Part shown: positions 24,543 through 31,920 of the stretch, one piece after another
How the letters are laid out: each line of letters begins with the position of its first letter
Position numbering within the stretch: position 1 is the stretch's first letter
Source of the DNA: Clostridiales bacterium UBA7011
Lineage (GTDB): Bacteria > Bacillota > Clostridia > Oscillospirales > Butyricicoccaceae
Assembly: GCA_002449635.1 (NCBI GenBank)
Contig: DJXF01000037.1
Coordinates: 1-31,946, forward strand
Length of the DNA stretch: 31,946 nt
Direction: 5' to 3'
Notes under the pieces: generated by a model
Seen by the model: the letters and a program-made list of their open reading frames with translations, nothing else
Databases searched by the model: none
Told to the model about the DNA's origin: nothing
Made by a program: the position numbers and the translations under genes

Positions 24543-26198
24543 TCAGCCCTCCGCAGAAAGGATGAAGTAGTAAACCGGCTGACCGCCGTTGATTACGGTG
24601 ATCTCGGCGTCCGGCGCTTCCTTGTGCGCCATCTTCTCGACACGCGCCGCGTCTTCCTCGGTCATATCCGCACCGTAAATGATGTTGATGAACGAGCACT
24701 CTTTGCGGGTCATCTCGCGGACGAGCTTTTTGATCGCGTCATCCAGCTTGCGGCTGTTCGCACACAGCTTGGATTCAAACAGCGACAGGTACTCGCCTTC
24801 CTTGATCTTCTTGCCGTCAAAGTCGGAATTGCGCGCCGCATAGGTCACCTGACCGGCACGCACATTGGCTGCTGCATCCAGCATTGCCTCGCGGTTGTCC
24901 TCCGGCTCTGCCTCCGGATCGAATACCAGAAGCGCGGAAATACCCTGCGGAATGTTCTTGGTCGGCAGGATAATCACCGTCTTGCTCTCGCAAAGCGGAA
25001 CCGCCTGCTCTGCCGCCATAATGATATTCTTGTTGTTCGGCAGAACGAACACAACCTCTGCCGGAACGGCATCAATCGCGTGCAGGATGTCGTCAGTGGA
25101 CGGGTTCATCGTCTGTCCGCCCTGTACCATTTCATCCACGCCGAGATCCTTGAACACGCCGATCAGGCCCTCGCCTGCAGCGACCGAGACAAAGCCGTAC
25201 CGCTTCTCCGGCTCGGCAATTTTGCGCTCTTTGCTCTGCAGTCCGGCGGCCTCCTCCACGATTTTCGCGGAGTGCTGCTGGCGCATGTTTTCGATCTTGA
25301 CCGTCAGCAGCTGACCGAATTTCAGGCCGGCTGCCAGCGCCTCATTCGGGCGGTCGGTGTGTACATGTACCTTGATGATGTCGTCATCATCGACAACAAC
25401 CAGGCTGTCGCCGATGTCGTTGAGGAACGCGCGCAGACGCTGTACATTGCGCGACTTGTCGCGGCGCTCCGCGATGAACTCGGTGCAGTAGGTAAACGTG
25501 ATGTCCTCGTCCTTGATGTCGGAGAACGTCGCGCCGGTCTTGGTCTGCTCCGGCTCCGCGATTTTGCGCTCCTTGTGAATGCCGTTGTAGGCATCATACA
25601 TACCCTCCAGAATCGTCAGGAAGCCGAAGCCGCCGGCGTCGACGACGCCCGCCTTTTCAAGCACCGGATTCTGGTGGGTGGTCTCTGCCAGAGCCTCATG
25701 GCCTCTGTCGATGGCGGCGCGCAGAACCTCGCCGCAGTCGATTTCCGGATTGGACTGGCACAGCTCAACCACGTGCTGCGCCGCAACGCGCGACACGGTG
25801 AGAATGGTGCCCTCGGCCGGCTTCATAACCGCCTTGTAGGCCGCCTGTACGCCCTCATTCAGGGCAAGTGCCAGATCCTGTCCGTTTGCCGTGCTGCACT
25901 TCTTCAGATGCTTGGAAATGCCGCGGAACAGCAGCGACAGGATGACGCCGGAATTGCCGCGCGCACCGCGCAGCAGCGCAGACGCAGTCGCCGCACTCGC
26001 CGCGGAAAGCTCCGGCTCATTCAGTTTGGAAACCTCACTGCGCGCCGACGCCATGGTCAGCGACATATTGGTACCGGTATCGCCGTCCGGCACCGGGAAC
26101 ACGTTCAGTTCGTTGGCTTCTTCTTTCTTTTCTTCAATAGACAGCGCGCCCTCGATCACCATTGCGCAGAAAAGCTGTCCGTCAATCAGTTTTGACAA
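24543..26198 (-). CDS. fakA: DAK-domain protein, fatty acid kinase catalytic subunit (FakA/YloV type)
   Basis: A 551-aa homologue of FakA, which with a DegV-type FakB protein phosphorylates fatty acids for phospholipid synthesis. The N-terminal DhaL-type nucleotide domain shows NVFPVPDGDTGTNMS with metal-binding D38 and D40, and LLRGARGNSGVILSLLFRGI. A middle linker domain and a C-terminal domain with IFDPEAEPEDN-like and ISVVYGADMTEE-like segments (here LVFDPEAEPEDN, INIIYGADMTEE) complete the family pattern. The start is TTG 26198 with GGAGG 8 nt upstream. It follows the Asp23-type gene, as yloV follows yloU in Bacillus. No degV gene lies in the window. Confidence 0.9.
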   Translation of the reverse strand: MSKLIDGQLFCAMVIEGALSIEEKKEEANELNVFPVPDGDTGTNMSLTMASARSEVSKLNEPELSAASAATASALLRGARGNSGVILSLLFRGISKHLKKCSTANGQDLALALNEGVQAAYKAVMKPAEGTILTVSRVAAQHVVELCQSNPEIDCGEVLRAAIDRGHEALAETTHQNPVLEKAGVVDAGGFGFLTILEGMYDAYNGIHKERKIAEPEQTKTGATFSDIKDEDITFTYCTEFIAERRDKSRNVQRLRAFLNDIGDSLVVVDDDDIIKVHVHTDRPNEALAAGLKFGQLLTVKIENMRQQHSAKIVEEAAGLQSKERKIAEPEKRYGFVSVAAGEGLIGVFKDLGVDEMVQGGQTMNPSTDDILHAIDAVPAEVVFVLPNNKNIIMAAEQAVPLCESKTVIILPTKNIPQGISALLVFDPEAEPEDNREAMLDAAANVRAGQVTYAARNSDFDGKKIKEGEYLSLFESKLCANSRKLDDAIKKLVREMTRKECSFINIIYGADMTEEDAARVEKMAHKEAPDAEITVINGGQPVYYFILSAEG

Positions 26199-26253
26199 TG
26201 AAATTGCCTCCTTCTATCATGATAGCGCGTCACGCGCATCCATGGACAGCTTA

Positions 26254-26604
26254 TCAGTCCGCCCGAATGGCATCGACATATACGTCGACGTTTTTGACAT
26301 CAATACCGGTCATCTTCTCAACATTATAGCGAACCTCGTTGATAATCGAACGGCAGATGGTTGCAATGTTGACACCGTGCTCTACCGCGAGGTGCAGATC
26401 AATGTTGACGCCGCCGTCCTCCGCTTCGGTAATGCGCACGCCGCGTGACATGTTCTCCCGCCGCAGCAGGTGTGCAATGCCGTCGGACACAGAACGGATC
26501 GTCATGCCCTTGACGCCGAAGCAGCTCATCGCCGCATACCCTGCAATATCCGCCAGAACATCCGGTGAGATATTTATCGTTCCGAGATCGGCTTTGATCG
26601 TCAT
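26254..26604 (-). CDS. Asp23/Gls24 family envelope stress protein (YloU-like)
   Basis: A 116-aa protein of the Asp23/Gls24 family, small membrane-associated or cytosolic proteins linked to envelope stress; the molecular role is not settled. The family pattern is clear: GTINISPDVLADIAGYAAMSCFGVKGM, DGGVNIDLHLAVEHGVNI and a C-terminal VEKMTGIDVKNVDVYVDAI. The start is ATG 26604 with GAGGAGG 7 nt upstream; a TTG seven codons earlier would place the ribosome site inside the gene. It is the first gene of the asp23-fakA-pth operon, divergent from lexA. Confidence 0.9.
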   Translation of the reverse strand: MTIKADLGTINISPDVLADIAGYAAMSCFGVKGMTIRSVSDGIAHLLRRENMSRGVRITEAEDGGVNIDLHLAVEHGVNIATICRSIINEVRYNVEKMTGIDVKNVDVYVDAIRAD

Positions 26605-26711
26605 TACAATTCCTCCTCTATGCAAACAAATCCGGTTGCGTTGTTTCGTTCCCCGGTCAGGTCTCCGCGCCGGAGCGCGGGGTAACGCTTACATGCTCGT
26701 ATATAGTATCT

Positions 26712-26740
26712 ATTTTATAATATTTTTGTATCCGGGACAA
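26712..26740 (-). promoter_or_regulatory. Promoter of the asp23-fakA-pth operon
   Basis: On the minus strand TTGTCC (26740-26735), 17 nt, TAAAAT (26717-26712), about 108 nt before the ATG of the Asp23-type gene. No other strong candidate lies in the divergent region. Confidence 0.65.
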
Positions 26741-26832
26741 GGGAATTTTACGATTGTGGGGCACAGATTCTCTTTTATTGATCGACATGTCGAAAAACAT
26801 CCGCTGTCCGCCTCGGTTTTTTCGCAAAAAGA

Positions 26833-26846
26833 CAAACATATGTTTG
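26833..26846. promoter_or_regulatory. LexA (SOS) box on the lexA promoter
   Basis: CAAACATATGTTTG is a perfect 14-bp palindrome and differs from the Firmicutes LexA consensus CGAAC-N4-GTTCG by one symmetrical change. It overlaps the first three bases of the lexA -35 hexamer, so LexA should repress its own operon. Confidence 0.85.
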
Positions 26847-26872
26847 CTTTTTGGTTCCGAATCCGGTACAAT
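26844..26872 (+). promoter_or_regulatory. Promoter of the lexA-recG operon
   Basis: TTGCTT (26844-26849), 17 nt, TACAAT (26867-26872). The LexA box covers the start of the -35. Confidence 0.8.
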
Positions 26873-26912
26873 AGAAGCAGCAGATTCGTTGGTTTGGAAA
26901 GGAAGGGGTAGT

Positions 26913-27509
26913 ATGCGGGGCATCTCCGATAAGCAGAGGCAGATTCTGTCCTTCATCCGCGAATACACAGCCAGTCAGGGCTATCCGCCGTCCGTGCGGG
27001 AAATCGGTGCGGCAGTCGGACTGCGCTCACCGTCCTCCGTGCACGCGCATGTCAAGCGGCTGCACGAGCTGGGCTATCTGGAAAAGGATGACCGCAAGAC
27101 GCGCGCAATCACGCTCGCGGGCGGAACCCCCGGCGGCGATGCTGTGCCGATTCTCGGCCGCGTGGCGGCAGGCATGCCGATTCTCGCCGTCGAGGAGGCG
27201 GAGGGCGTGCTGCACACCGATCTGGACGGCAGGCCCGGTCCGTTTTTTGCGCTGCGCATTCGCGGCGACTCGATGATAGAAGCGGGTATTCTCGACGGCG
27301 ATTACATCGTCGTGCGCAGCCAGAACTATGCGCAGGACGGGCAGATTGTGGTCGCCGTCATTGAGGACGAGGCGACCTGCAAGCGGCTCGAGCAGCGGGA
27401 CGGCCACATCTGGCTGATGCCGGAAAATCCGGCTTATTCCCCGATCCCCGGCGACAATGCGTACATTCTCGGCGTGGTCGCCAAGGTCGTGCGCACCTAT
27501 CCGATATGA
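26913..27509 (+). CDS. lexA: SOS repressor LexA
   Basis: Repressor of DNA-damage genes that cleaves itself when RecA filaments form. It is 198 aa. The N-terminal winged helix-turn-helix (residues 1-65) has SDKQRQILSFIREY, GYPPSVREIGAAVGLRSPSSVHAHV. The cleavage bond is A86-G87 (GRVAAGMP), with catalytic S120 (IRGDSM) and K157 (DEATCKRL). The start is ATG 26913 with GGAAGGGG upstream; the longer open frame crosses the promoter and is rejected. A LexA box lies on its promoter. Its stop overlaps the recG start (ATGA), so recG is co-transcribed and coupled. Confidence 0.97.
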   Translation: MRGISDKQRQILSFIREYTASQGYPPSVREIGAAVGLRSPSSVHAHVKRLHELGYLEKDDRKTRAITLAGGTPGGDAVPILGRVAAGMPILAVEEAEGVLHTDLDGRPGPFFALRIRGDSMIEAGILDGDYIVVRSQNYAQDGQIVVAVIEDEATCKRLEQRDGHIWLMPENPAYSPIPGDNAYILGVVAKVVRTYPI

Positions 27510-29545
27510 CACTGCAGGAGCCTGTGCGCTTTGTGCGCGGTATCGGACCGAAAAAAGCCGAGCTGCTCGAAAAGCTCGGCATTGCGACACTGGCGGATGC
27601 ACTGCTGTGCTATCCGCGCGGCTATGAGGACCGGACGCACATCACACCGATTCGCCAGCTGATCGACGGGGAAAAGCAGTGTATTCACGCAGTCGTGGGG
27701 GCCGCGCCGCAGACAGTGCACATCCGGCGCGGCATGGATGTGACGCGCTGCAAGGTGTATGACGACAGCGGCACGCTGTCCCTGCGCTTCTTCAACCAAA
27801 AATACGCGGCAGGCGCGCTGGAAACCGGCAAAGAATATGCCTTTTACGGCAAAGTGCAGGCGGAGGGGCGCGGCTTTGTCATGCTCTCGCCCGAGTTTGA
27901 ACCGACGGGAACAGGCAGCCGCACCGGACGCGTCGTGCCGATCTATCCGTTGACTGCGGGTCTGCATCAGCGTGACCTGTACCGCGTCACAGATGCCGCG
28001 CTCGCCGCGGCGGCAGGAGACGGCCCGGCAGATTTCCTGCCGCAGGCAATTCGTGAACGGCAGGGTTTTCCCCCGCTTCGCGCCGCGCTCAGCGACATTC
28101 ACCGCCCGCAGAATATGCAGCAGGCCGCACAGGCGCGCAGGCGCATGGCATTTGAGGAATTGTTTCTCCTGTCGTGCGGATTGGGCTTTCTCCGCGCGCG
28201 CCGTTCGGACAAAAGCGGCGCACTGCTGCGCGATCTCAGCCTGAATGCGTTTTACCGCGCCCTTCCGTTTGCGCTGACCGGTGCGCAGCAGCGTGCGATT
28301 GAGGCGTGCACACTGGATATCGCAGCGGGCCGTCCGCTCAGCCGTCTGGTACAGGGCGATGTCGGCTCCGGCAAGACGATGGTCGCGGCAGCGCTTTGCT
28401 ATCTCGCCGCGAAAAACGGCAGACAGGCGGTCATCATGGCGCCGACCGAGCTGCTCGCACAGCAGCACATGCAGACGCTGGCGCCCCTGTTTCAAAAGCT
28501 GGATGTCTCCTGCGGTCTGCTCGTCGGCTCGCTGACCCCGAAGCAGAAGCGCGATATGCAGCAGCAAATTGCGGACGGCACCTGCTCGGTCATCATCGGC
28601 ACACACGCGGTACTCAGCGAGGCGGTGCACTTTCGCGACCTTGCGGCGGCGGTGGTCGATGAGCAGCATCGTTTTGGTGTCAGTCAGCGCGCGAGCCTGA
28701 CGGCAAAAGGGGAAAATGTCCATCTGCTCGTCATGTCCGCAACGCCCATCCCGCGCACGCTTGCCCTGCTCATTTACGGCGATCTGGATGTCTCCGTGAT
28801 CGACGAACTGCCGCCCGGACGGCAGAAAATCAAAACCTATGCGGTCGGCGAAGATATGCGCCCGCGCATCGACCGCTTTATTGATCGCCAGTGCGCCGAG
28901 GGCGGACAGGTCTATGTCGTGTGCCCCCTCGTCGGAGACGGGGAAAGCGGGCGGACCAGTGCGGAGAGCGCTGCGGAGCGCTTGTCAAAGGTTTTGCCGC
29001 AGCGGCGCGTGTCTCTCGTACACGGGCGCACCAAGGCGGCGGAAAAGGAGCAGATTATGGCGGATTTTGCCGCCGGCCGCATTGATGTGCTCGTCTCCAC
29101 CACCGTCATCGAGGTCGGTGTCAACGTGCCGAACGCCACGCTGATGGTCGTCGAGGACGGCGACTGCTTCGGTCTGTCGCAGCTGCATCAGCTTCGCGGG
29201 CGCGTCGGACGCGGACGCCGCCAGTCGTACTGTGTGTTCTACGGCGCAGACCGCGGCGCGGAGGCGCGCGAGCGTCTGACCACCCTTGTGCGCACCAACG
29301 ACGGCTTTGTCATTGCTCAAAAGGATTTGGAGATGCGCGGTGCGGGCGACTTTTTCGGCACACGGCAGCACGGTCTGCCGCCGATGAAGCTCGCCGATGT
29401 CGCCGGTGACACCCGCCTGCTCGAACAGGCACAGCGTGCCGCGGCAGAGCTGCTGCAAACCGATCCCTCCCTCTCGCAGTTTCCGCAGCTGCGCGCGCGC
29501 GTTGAATCGCTGTTCGCGCAATACGGCGAGGGCAGCTTTAACTGA
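27506..29545 (+). CDS. recG: ATP-dependent DNA helicase RecG
   Basis: Branch-migrating helicase that remodels stalled forks and Holliday junctions; 679 aa, full length. The N-terminal wedge/OB domain is about residues 1-230. The helicase core has GDVGSGKT at 284-291, APTELLAQQH, the DEQH box (385-388, followed by RFG), MSATPIPRT and, in the second lobe, STTVIEVGVNVPNA and QLRGRVGRGRRQSYC. The C-terminal part has KDLEMRGAGDFFGTRQHG. The ATG overlaps the lexA stop. In Bacillus recG lies downstream of yloU-yloV. Here the same genes are neighbours but divergent, with lexA placed in front of recG, so SOS control of recG is likely. Confidence 0.97.
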   Translation: MTLQEPVRFVRGIGPKKAELLEKLGIATLADALLCYPRGYEDRTHITPIRQLIDGEKQCIHAVVGAAPQTVHIRRGMDVTRCKVYDDSGTLSLRFFNQKYAAGALETGKEYAFYGKVQAEGRGFVMLSPEFEPTGTGSRTGRVVPIYPLTAGLHQRDLYRVTDAALAAAAGDGPADFLPQAIRERQGFPPLRAALSDIHRPQNMQQAAQARRRMAFEELFLLSCGLGFLRARRSDKSGALLRDLSLNAFYRALPFALTGAQQRAIEACTLDIAAGRPLSRLVQGDVGSGKTMVAAALCYLAAKNGRQAVIMAPTELLAQQHMQTLAPLFQKLDVSCGLLVGSLTPKQKRDMQQQIADGTCSVIIGTHAVLSEAVHFRDLAAAVVDEQHRFGVSQRASLTAKGENVHLLVMSATPIPRTLALLIYGDLDVSVIDELPPGRQKIKTYAVGEDMRPRIDRFIDRQCAEGGQVYVVCPLVGDGESGRTSAESAAERLSKVLPQRRVSLVHGRTKAAEKEQIMADFAAGRIDVLVSTTVIEVGVNVPNATLMVVEDGDCFGLSQLHQLRGRVGRGRRQSYCVFYGADRGAEARERLTTLVRTNDGFVIAQKDLEMRGAGDFFGTRQHGLPPMKLADVAGDTRLLEQAQRAAAELLQTDPSLSQFPQLRARVESLFAQYGEGSFN

Positions 29546-29571
29546 AAATCGCTATTGAAACGGATAAGCTC

Positions 29572-29599
29572 AGCCGGCATCGCACAGATGCCGGCTTTT
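29572..29599 (+). terminator. Terminator of the lexA-recG operon
   Basis: AGCCGGCATC and GATGCCGGCT form a perfect 10-bp stem with a 5-nt loop, followed by TTT. It lies about 27 nt after the recG stop. Confidence 0.9.
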
Positions 29600-29874
29600 C
29601 TATTTTCTTCCAAAAGGCCCTGTCCCTGTGTGCCTCCTTTTCTTTTCATCGCGTTTCTCGACGCCCCTTTATCACCTTTCATGCATTTATCTCTCTTTTC
29701 CATTTTCAGTCATTTAGATATATGAGACTCATTTTTTACAAAGTTCGCGGGTGTGATGTTGTATAATAACTCATAGAGAAATGTTGTCTTAGCGAAATAT
29801 CCACTAAATATACCCAAAATAATCATTTTATTATATAATAACATCATCACTCGGGAAGGGGGCGCGGGTGGTTC
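29600..29874. other. AT-rich leader region of the XRE gene with palindromic sites
   Basis: This stretch is much more AT-rich than the neighbouring genes. Two related sites occur: GTTGTATAATAAC (29759-29771) and TTATTATATAATAA (29829 onward, a perfect palindrome continuing ...CATCATCAC). The first is preceded by GTGTGAT and the second followed by its near complement, so together they form an inverted pair about 80 nt apart. Each contains TATAAT. They could be operators and -10 elements of the XRE-type regulator downstream. No good -35 is visible, and the small minus-strand frames lack ribosome sites. Confidence 0.5.
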
Positions 29875-30093
29875 ATGCGTACATATCACAGAATCCGTGA
29901 TCTGCGGGAGGATAAGGACATTACGCAAACAGAAATGGGGAAAATTCTGTCATGCAGTCAGCGCGTTTACAGCAACTATGAACGCGGCGATATTGATATC
30001 CCTACCGCCACACTGATTGAACTGGCAGATTTTCACGGTGTGTCCGTCGATTATCTCCTCGGCCGAACCGAAAACCCGGATACAGCCAAATAG
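29875..30093 (+). CDS. XRE-family helix-turn-helix regulator (72 aa)
   Basis: Small Cro/CI-type DNA-binding protein consisting almost only of the HTH domain: IRDLREDKDITQTEMGKIL, then CSQRVYSNYERGDIDIPTATLIELADFHGVSVDYLLGRTENP. No effector or cleavage domain is attached. The start is ATG 29875; the ribosome site is weak (AAGGGGG 13 nt upstream, or GGTGG 3 nt upstream). Proteins of this size are often found on mobile or accessory DNA. Here it stands alone in an AT-rich patch between two housekeeping units, with palindromic AT-rich sites upstream that may be its own operators. No toxin or immunity partner is recognised. Confidence 0.85.
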   Translation: MRTYHRIRDLREDKDITQTEMGKILSCSQRVYSNYERGDIDIPTATLIELADFHGVSVDYLLGRTENPDTAK

Positions 30094-30217
30094 CGAGAAC
30101 CGGTTATTTCCGCATGTGTCACACCATGCTGTGCTTTCTCAGAGGAAACCTGCTGTCCGGCGAAAGCAACGAAATGACCGATGATCTCATATTTTTTCAA
30201 CCAACACGATTCCTCAT

Positions 30218-30412
30218 TCACAAAAGCACTGTGGTCACATTTGACTGCGGTGCTTTTGCCCTTTTCCGCCGCATTGCATTTTTCGGCAGAAAGAAGGAGG
30301 CCGTTGCTTTCTGAAAAAGGAAAACAGCGGCTGAATAAAAACATCTGTGAGAACCATGCCACAACACATAGGCGTGCACGGTGACAACGACTGTCAAAAA
30401 CGCAACGGTCAT
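30218..30412 (-). CDS. Possible small hydrophobic protein (64 aa), doubtful
   Basis: A strong AGGAG (30450-30446) lies 10 nt before ATG 30435, which opens an 8-codon ORF (MPKINFSG). Its TGA overlaps ATG 30412 (ATGA) of a 64-aa frame. That frame begins with a hydrophobic segment (MTVAFLTVVVTVHAYVLW), followed by a second weaker one and a basic tail. Coupled short ORFs of this kind occur in leader-peptide control and small membrane-toxin loci. It would be read from the minus strand, downstream of the large hairpin at 30470-30563. I know no family for it, and codon use is not convincing. It could equally be chance. Confidence 0.25.
   Translation of the reverse strand: MTVAFLTVVVTVHAYVLWHGSHRCFYSAAVFLFQKATASFFLPKNAMRRKRAKAPQSNVTTVLL
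30221..30258 (+). other. 17-bp RNA hairpin, plus strand
   Basis: CAAAAGCACTGTGGTCA pairs completely with TGACTGCGGTGCTTTTG across a CATT loop if three G-U pairs are allowed. On the minus strand these would be A-C mismatches, so the structure favours plus-strand RNA. It lies 128 nt after the XRE stop and is followed by CCCTTTTCC. It may be a weak terminator or part of a small RNA. Confidence 0.55.
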
Positions 30413-30469
30413 CCGCTGAAATTGATTTTTGGCATGAACGGATCGCTCCTTTTGGTTTGAAACGGACGC

Positions 30470-30563
30470 AAAAAAAGACACATGCAGCACCTTTTGTTTA
30501 CTGATACGGCAAAAAGATCGTACCGTAATCAGATTTACACACTCAAAAGGCAATGCATGTGTC
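30470..30563 (-). terminator. Large compound hairpin with T tract downstream of the lipid kinase
   Basis: On the minus strand GACACATGCA pairs with TGCATGTGTC. Inside it CCTTTTG pairs with CAAAAGG, and innermost CTGATTACGG with CCGTATCAG (one bulged T): 26 bp in three segments. Seven T follow the outer stem directly (30476-30470). An additional outer pair TTTGCGTC/GACGCAAA (30565-30572 with 30465-30472) flanks it. It lies about 130 nt after the lipid-kinase stop and probably ends that transcript. Its unusual size would also suit an attenuator for the coupled small ORFs downstream. Confidence 0.6.
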
Positions 30564-30693
30564 GTTTGCGTCTGTGTTTTGTTTTTCTGCAAATCAGTAT
30601 ATTACGATTCTGTCTGCGCCGTCAAAACGGCAAAACAGAGAAAAAACGGTCGATTCGGCGGTTTGTGTCTGGGGGAAAACCAAACAATCCGTC

Positions 30694-31710
30694 TCACGGA
30701 ATGGATTTCCCGTCTCCTCCTGCCGACGCCTGCGGCGATGTGCTGTCTGCGCTCAGCTCGGTCAGCGTCTGCTGTGCGGGGATGTTCTTTTCGTTCGGCA
30801 GTGCCGCCAGATTAAACGTAACCGCACCGGGCATGATTTCCGCCTGTGAGTAGCTGAAGCTGCCGCCTGATTCTCCGTCCAGCGTCCACGGCAGCGGCGT
30901 CTCGCTCACCACCGTCACGGATTTGGCGCGGCGGAAAAAGATATAGGGAGAGTCCTCCACCTTCTGAAACATCAGACTTGAGACAATGTTGTTCAGTTCA
31001 ATCACATTGACCGGCATGCGGATAATCAGCACCTCAAATAAGCCGTCATCCAGCTGCACGCCGGTGTGTCCGATGTCCATGATGCCGCCAATCGAGGTGG
31101 AATTGGAAATCTGTCCATAGATAAAATCGCCTTCCGTCTTCTCTCCGTCGCAGGTGATTTTCAGGTGATAATTCTGGATGGACGCGAGCGATTTGACGCC
31201 TTCCAGAATATAGGCGGCATGCCCGAGGGCATTTTTGAGCGGCTGGGGGGTCTCATAGGAAACCTCCGTGAAAATGCCGAAGGCTGCCACATAGGTGAAA
31301 TATTTGCCGTTAAACCGGCCGATATCACAGCGGAACGCATCACCGATACAGAACTGCTCGGCAGAAACCTCCATTTCACTGCTGATGCCAAGGGTATTGG
31401 CAAAATCATTGGTTGTTCCCGCCGGAATATAGCCGAGCCGCGGGCGCCGGTGCTTCTCACTGAACATCAGTCCGGTAACCGCCTCATTGAGCGTACCGTC
31501 CCCTCCGACACATACCAGCGCATCGTAATGCGGCGCATATTCCGCCACAAAGCGGCAGGCATCGCCCTTCCCCTGCGTCGGAAAAACGGTGACATGATAG
31601 TTGTGTCTGAAAAAATAGTCGATCAGCATAAATACATTGTCCCGCGCGCGGTTCTTGCCCGCGGTGGGATTGATGACCAGCATCATATTCTGCTTGTGTT
31701 CTGTCAGCAT
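30694..31710 (-). CDS. Diacylglycerol kinase family lipid kinase (DgkB/YegS type)
   Basis: Soluble lipid kinase of 338 aa that phosphorylates diacylglycerol or a related lipid, returning diacylglycerol from lipoteichoic-acid synthesis to phosphatidic acid in Bacillota. Family motifs are NPTAGKNRA near residues 14-22, the nucleotide loop GGDGTLNEAV (69-78), PAGTTNDFANTLG (96-108), and in the C-terminal domain DIGHTGVQLDDGLFEVLII and LDGE near 290. The start is ATG 31710 with AGAAGGAGA 8 nt upstream. The last 35 residues are a low-complexity tail rich in Ser, Thr and Gly. It is transcribed alone from a clear promoter. The exact lipid substrate is inferred from the family. Confidence 0.9.
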   Translation of the reverse strand: MLTEHKQNMMLVINPTAGKNRARDNVFMLIDYFFRHNYHVTVFPTQGKGDACRFVAEYAPHYDALVCVGGDGTLNEAVTGLMFSEKHRRPRLGYIPAGTTNDFANTLGISSEMEVSAEQFCIGDAFRCDIGRFNGKYFTYVAAFGIFTEVSYETPQPLKNALGHAAYILEGVKSLASIQNYHLKITCDGEKTEGDFIYGQISNSTSIGGIMDIGHTGVQLDDGLFEVLIIRMPVNVIELNNIVSSLMFQKVEDSPYIFFRRAKSVTVVSETPLPWTLDGESGGSFSYSQAEIMPGAVTFNLAALPNEKNIPAQQTLTELSADSTSPQASAGGDGKSIP

Positions 31711-31750
31711 GCGGGGTCTCTCCTTCTATGCCAAGGATTCATCTGTCTTA

Positions 31751-31779
31751 ATAATAATGCTTTTTCCCTCGTATTGCAA
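31751..31779 (-). promoter_or_regulatory. Promoter of the lipid kinase gene
   Basis: On the minus strand TTGCAA (31779-31774), 17 nt, TATTAT (31756-31751), about 40 nt before the ATG. Confidence 0.75.
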
Positions 31780-31856
31780 TCACCTTTTTGCTGCAGCTGT
31801 GCGTCAAAAAAGCAGTCTCTCCGCAGAGGACGCTTGTGCCGCGCGCACATCCGCTC

Positions 31857-31885
31857 TTGCATTTTTTCATCCGATCAGGTATACT
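31857..31885 (+). promoter_or_regulatory. Promoter of the tRNA gene at the right edge
   Basis: TTGCAT (31857-31862), 17 nt, TATACT (31880-31885). The tRNA begins 35 nt after the -10, a normal distance for a short 5' leader removed by RNase P. Confidence 0.8.
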
Positions 31886-31920
31886 ATATTTGCTTTTGTG
31901 CAGACGAATACAGCAAAAAT

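Larger units (their letters stand above)
30094..30690. other. Structured intergenic patch between the XRE regulator and the lipid kinase
   Basis: About 600 nt without a confident gene. It holds a plus-strand 17-bp hairpin (30221-30258), a possible small minus-strand gene (30218-30412) with an 8-codon leader ORF, and a large multi-segment hairpin (30470-30572). Open frames exist in several phases, but none has family resemblance that I can see. The frames around 30051-30362 (minus) and 30114-30384 (plus) conflict with each other and with the XRE gene. Confidence 0.6.

Noticed and set aside
24210..26195. A 661-codon plus-strand open frame opposite pth and fakA
   Set aside because: It covers two clear minus-strand genes with intact catalytic motifs. 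The composition is that of a GC-rich antisense frame, rich in Arg, His and Leu.
29710..29928. A 72-codon minus-strand frame in the AT-rich XRE leader
   Set aside because: There is no ribosome site before any of its start codons. It runs through the palindromic sites and into the XRE gene; the long frame reflects AT-rich composition.
30051..30362. A 103-codon minus-strand frame after the XRE gene
   Set aside because: It overlaps the last 43 nt of the convincing XRE gene. It has no ribosome site and no domain that I can name. A database search for repeated copies would be worthwhile, but it is not annotated as a gene.
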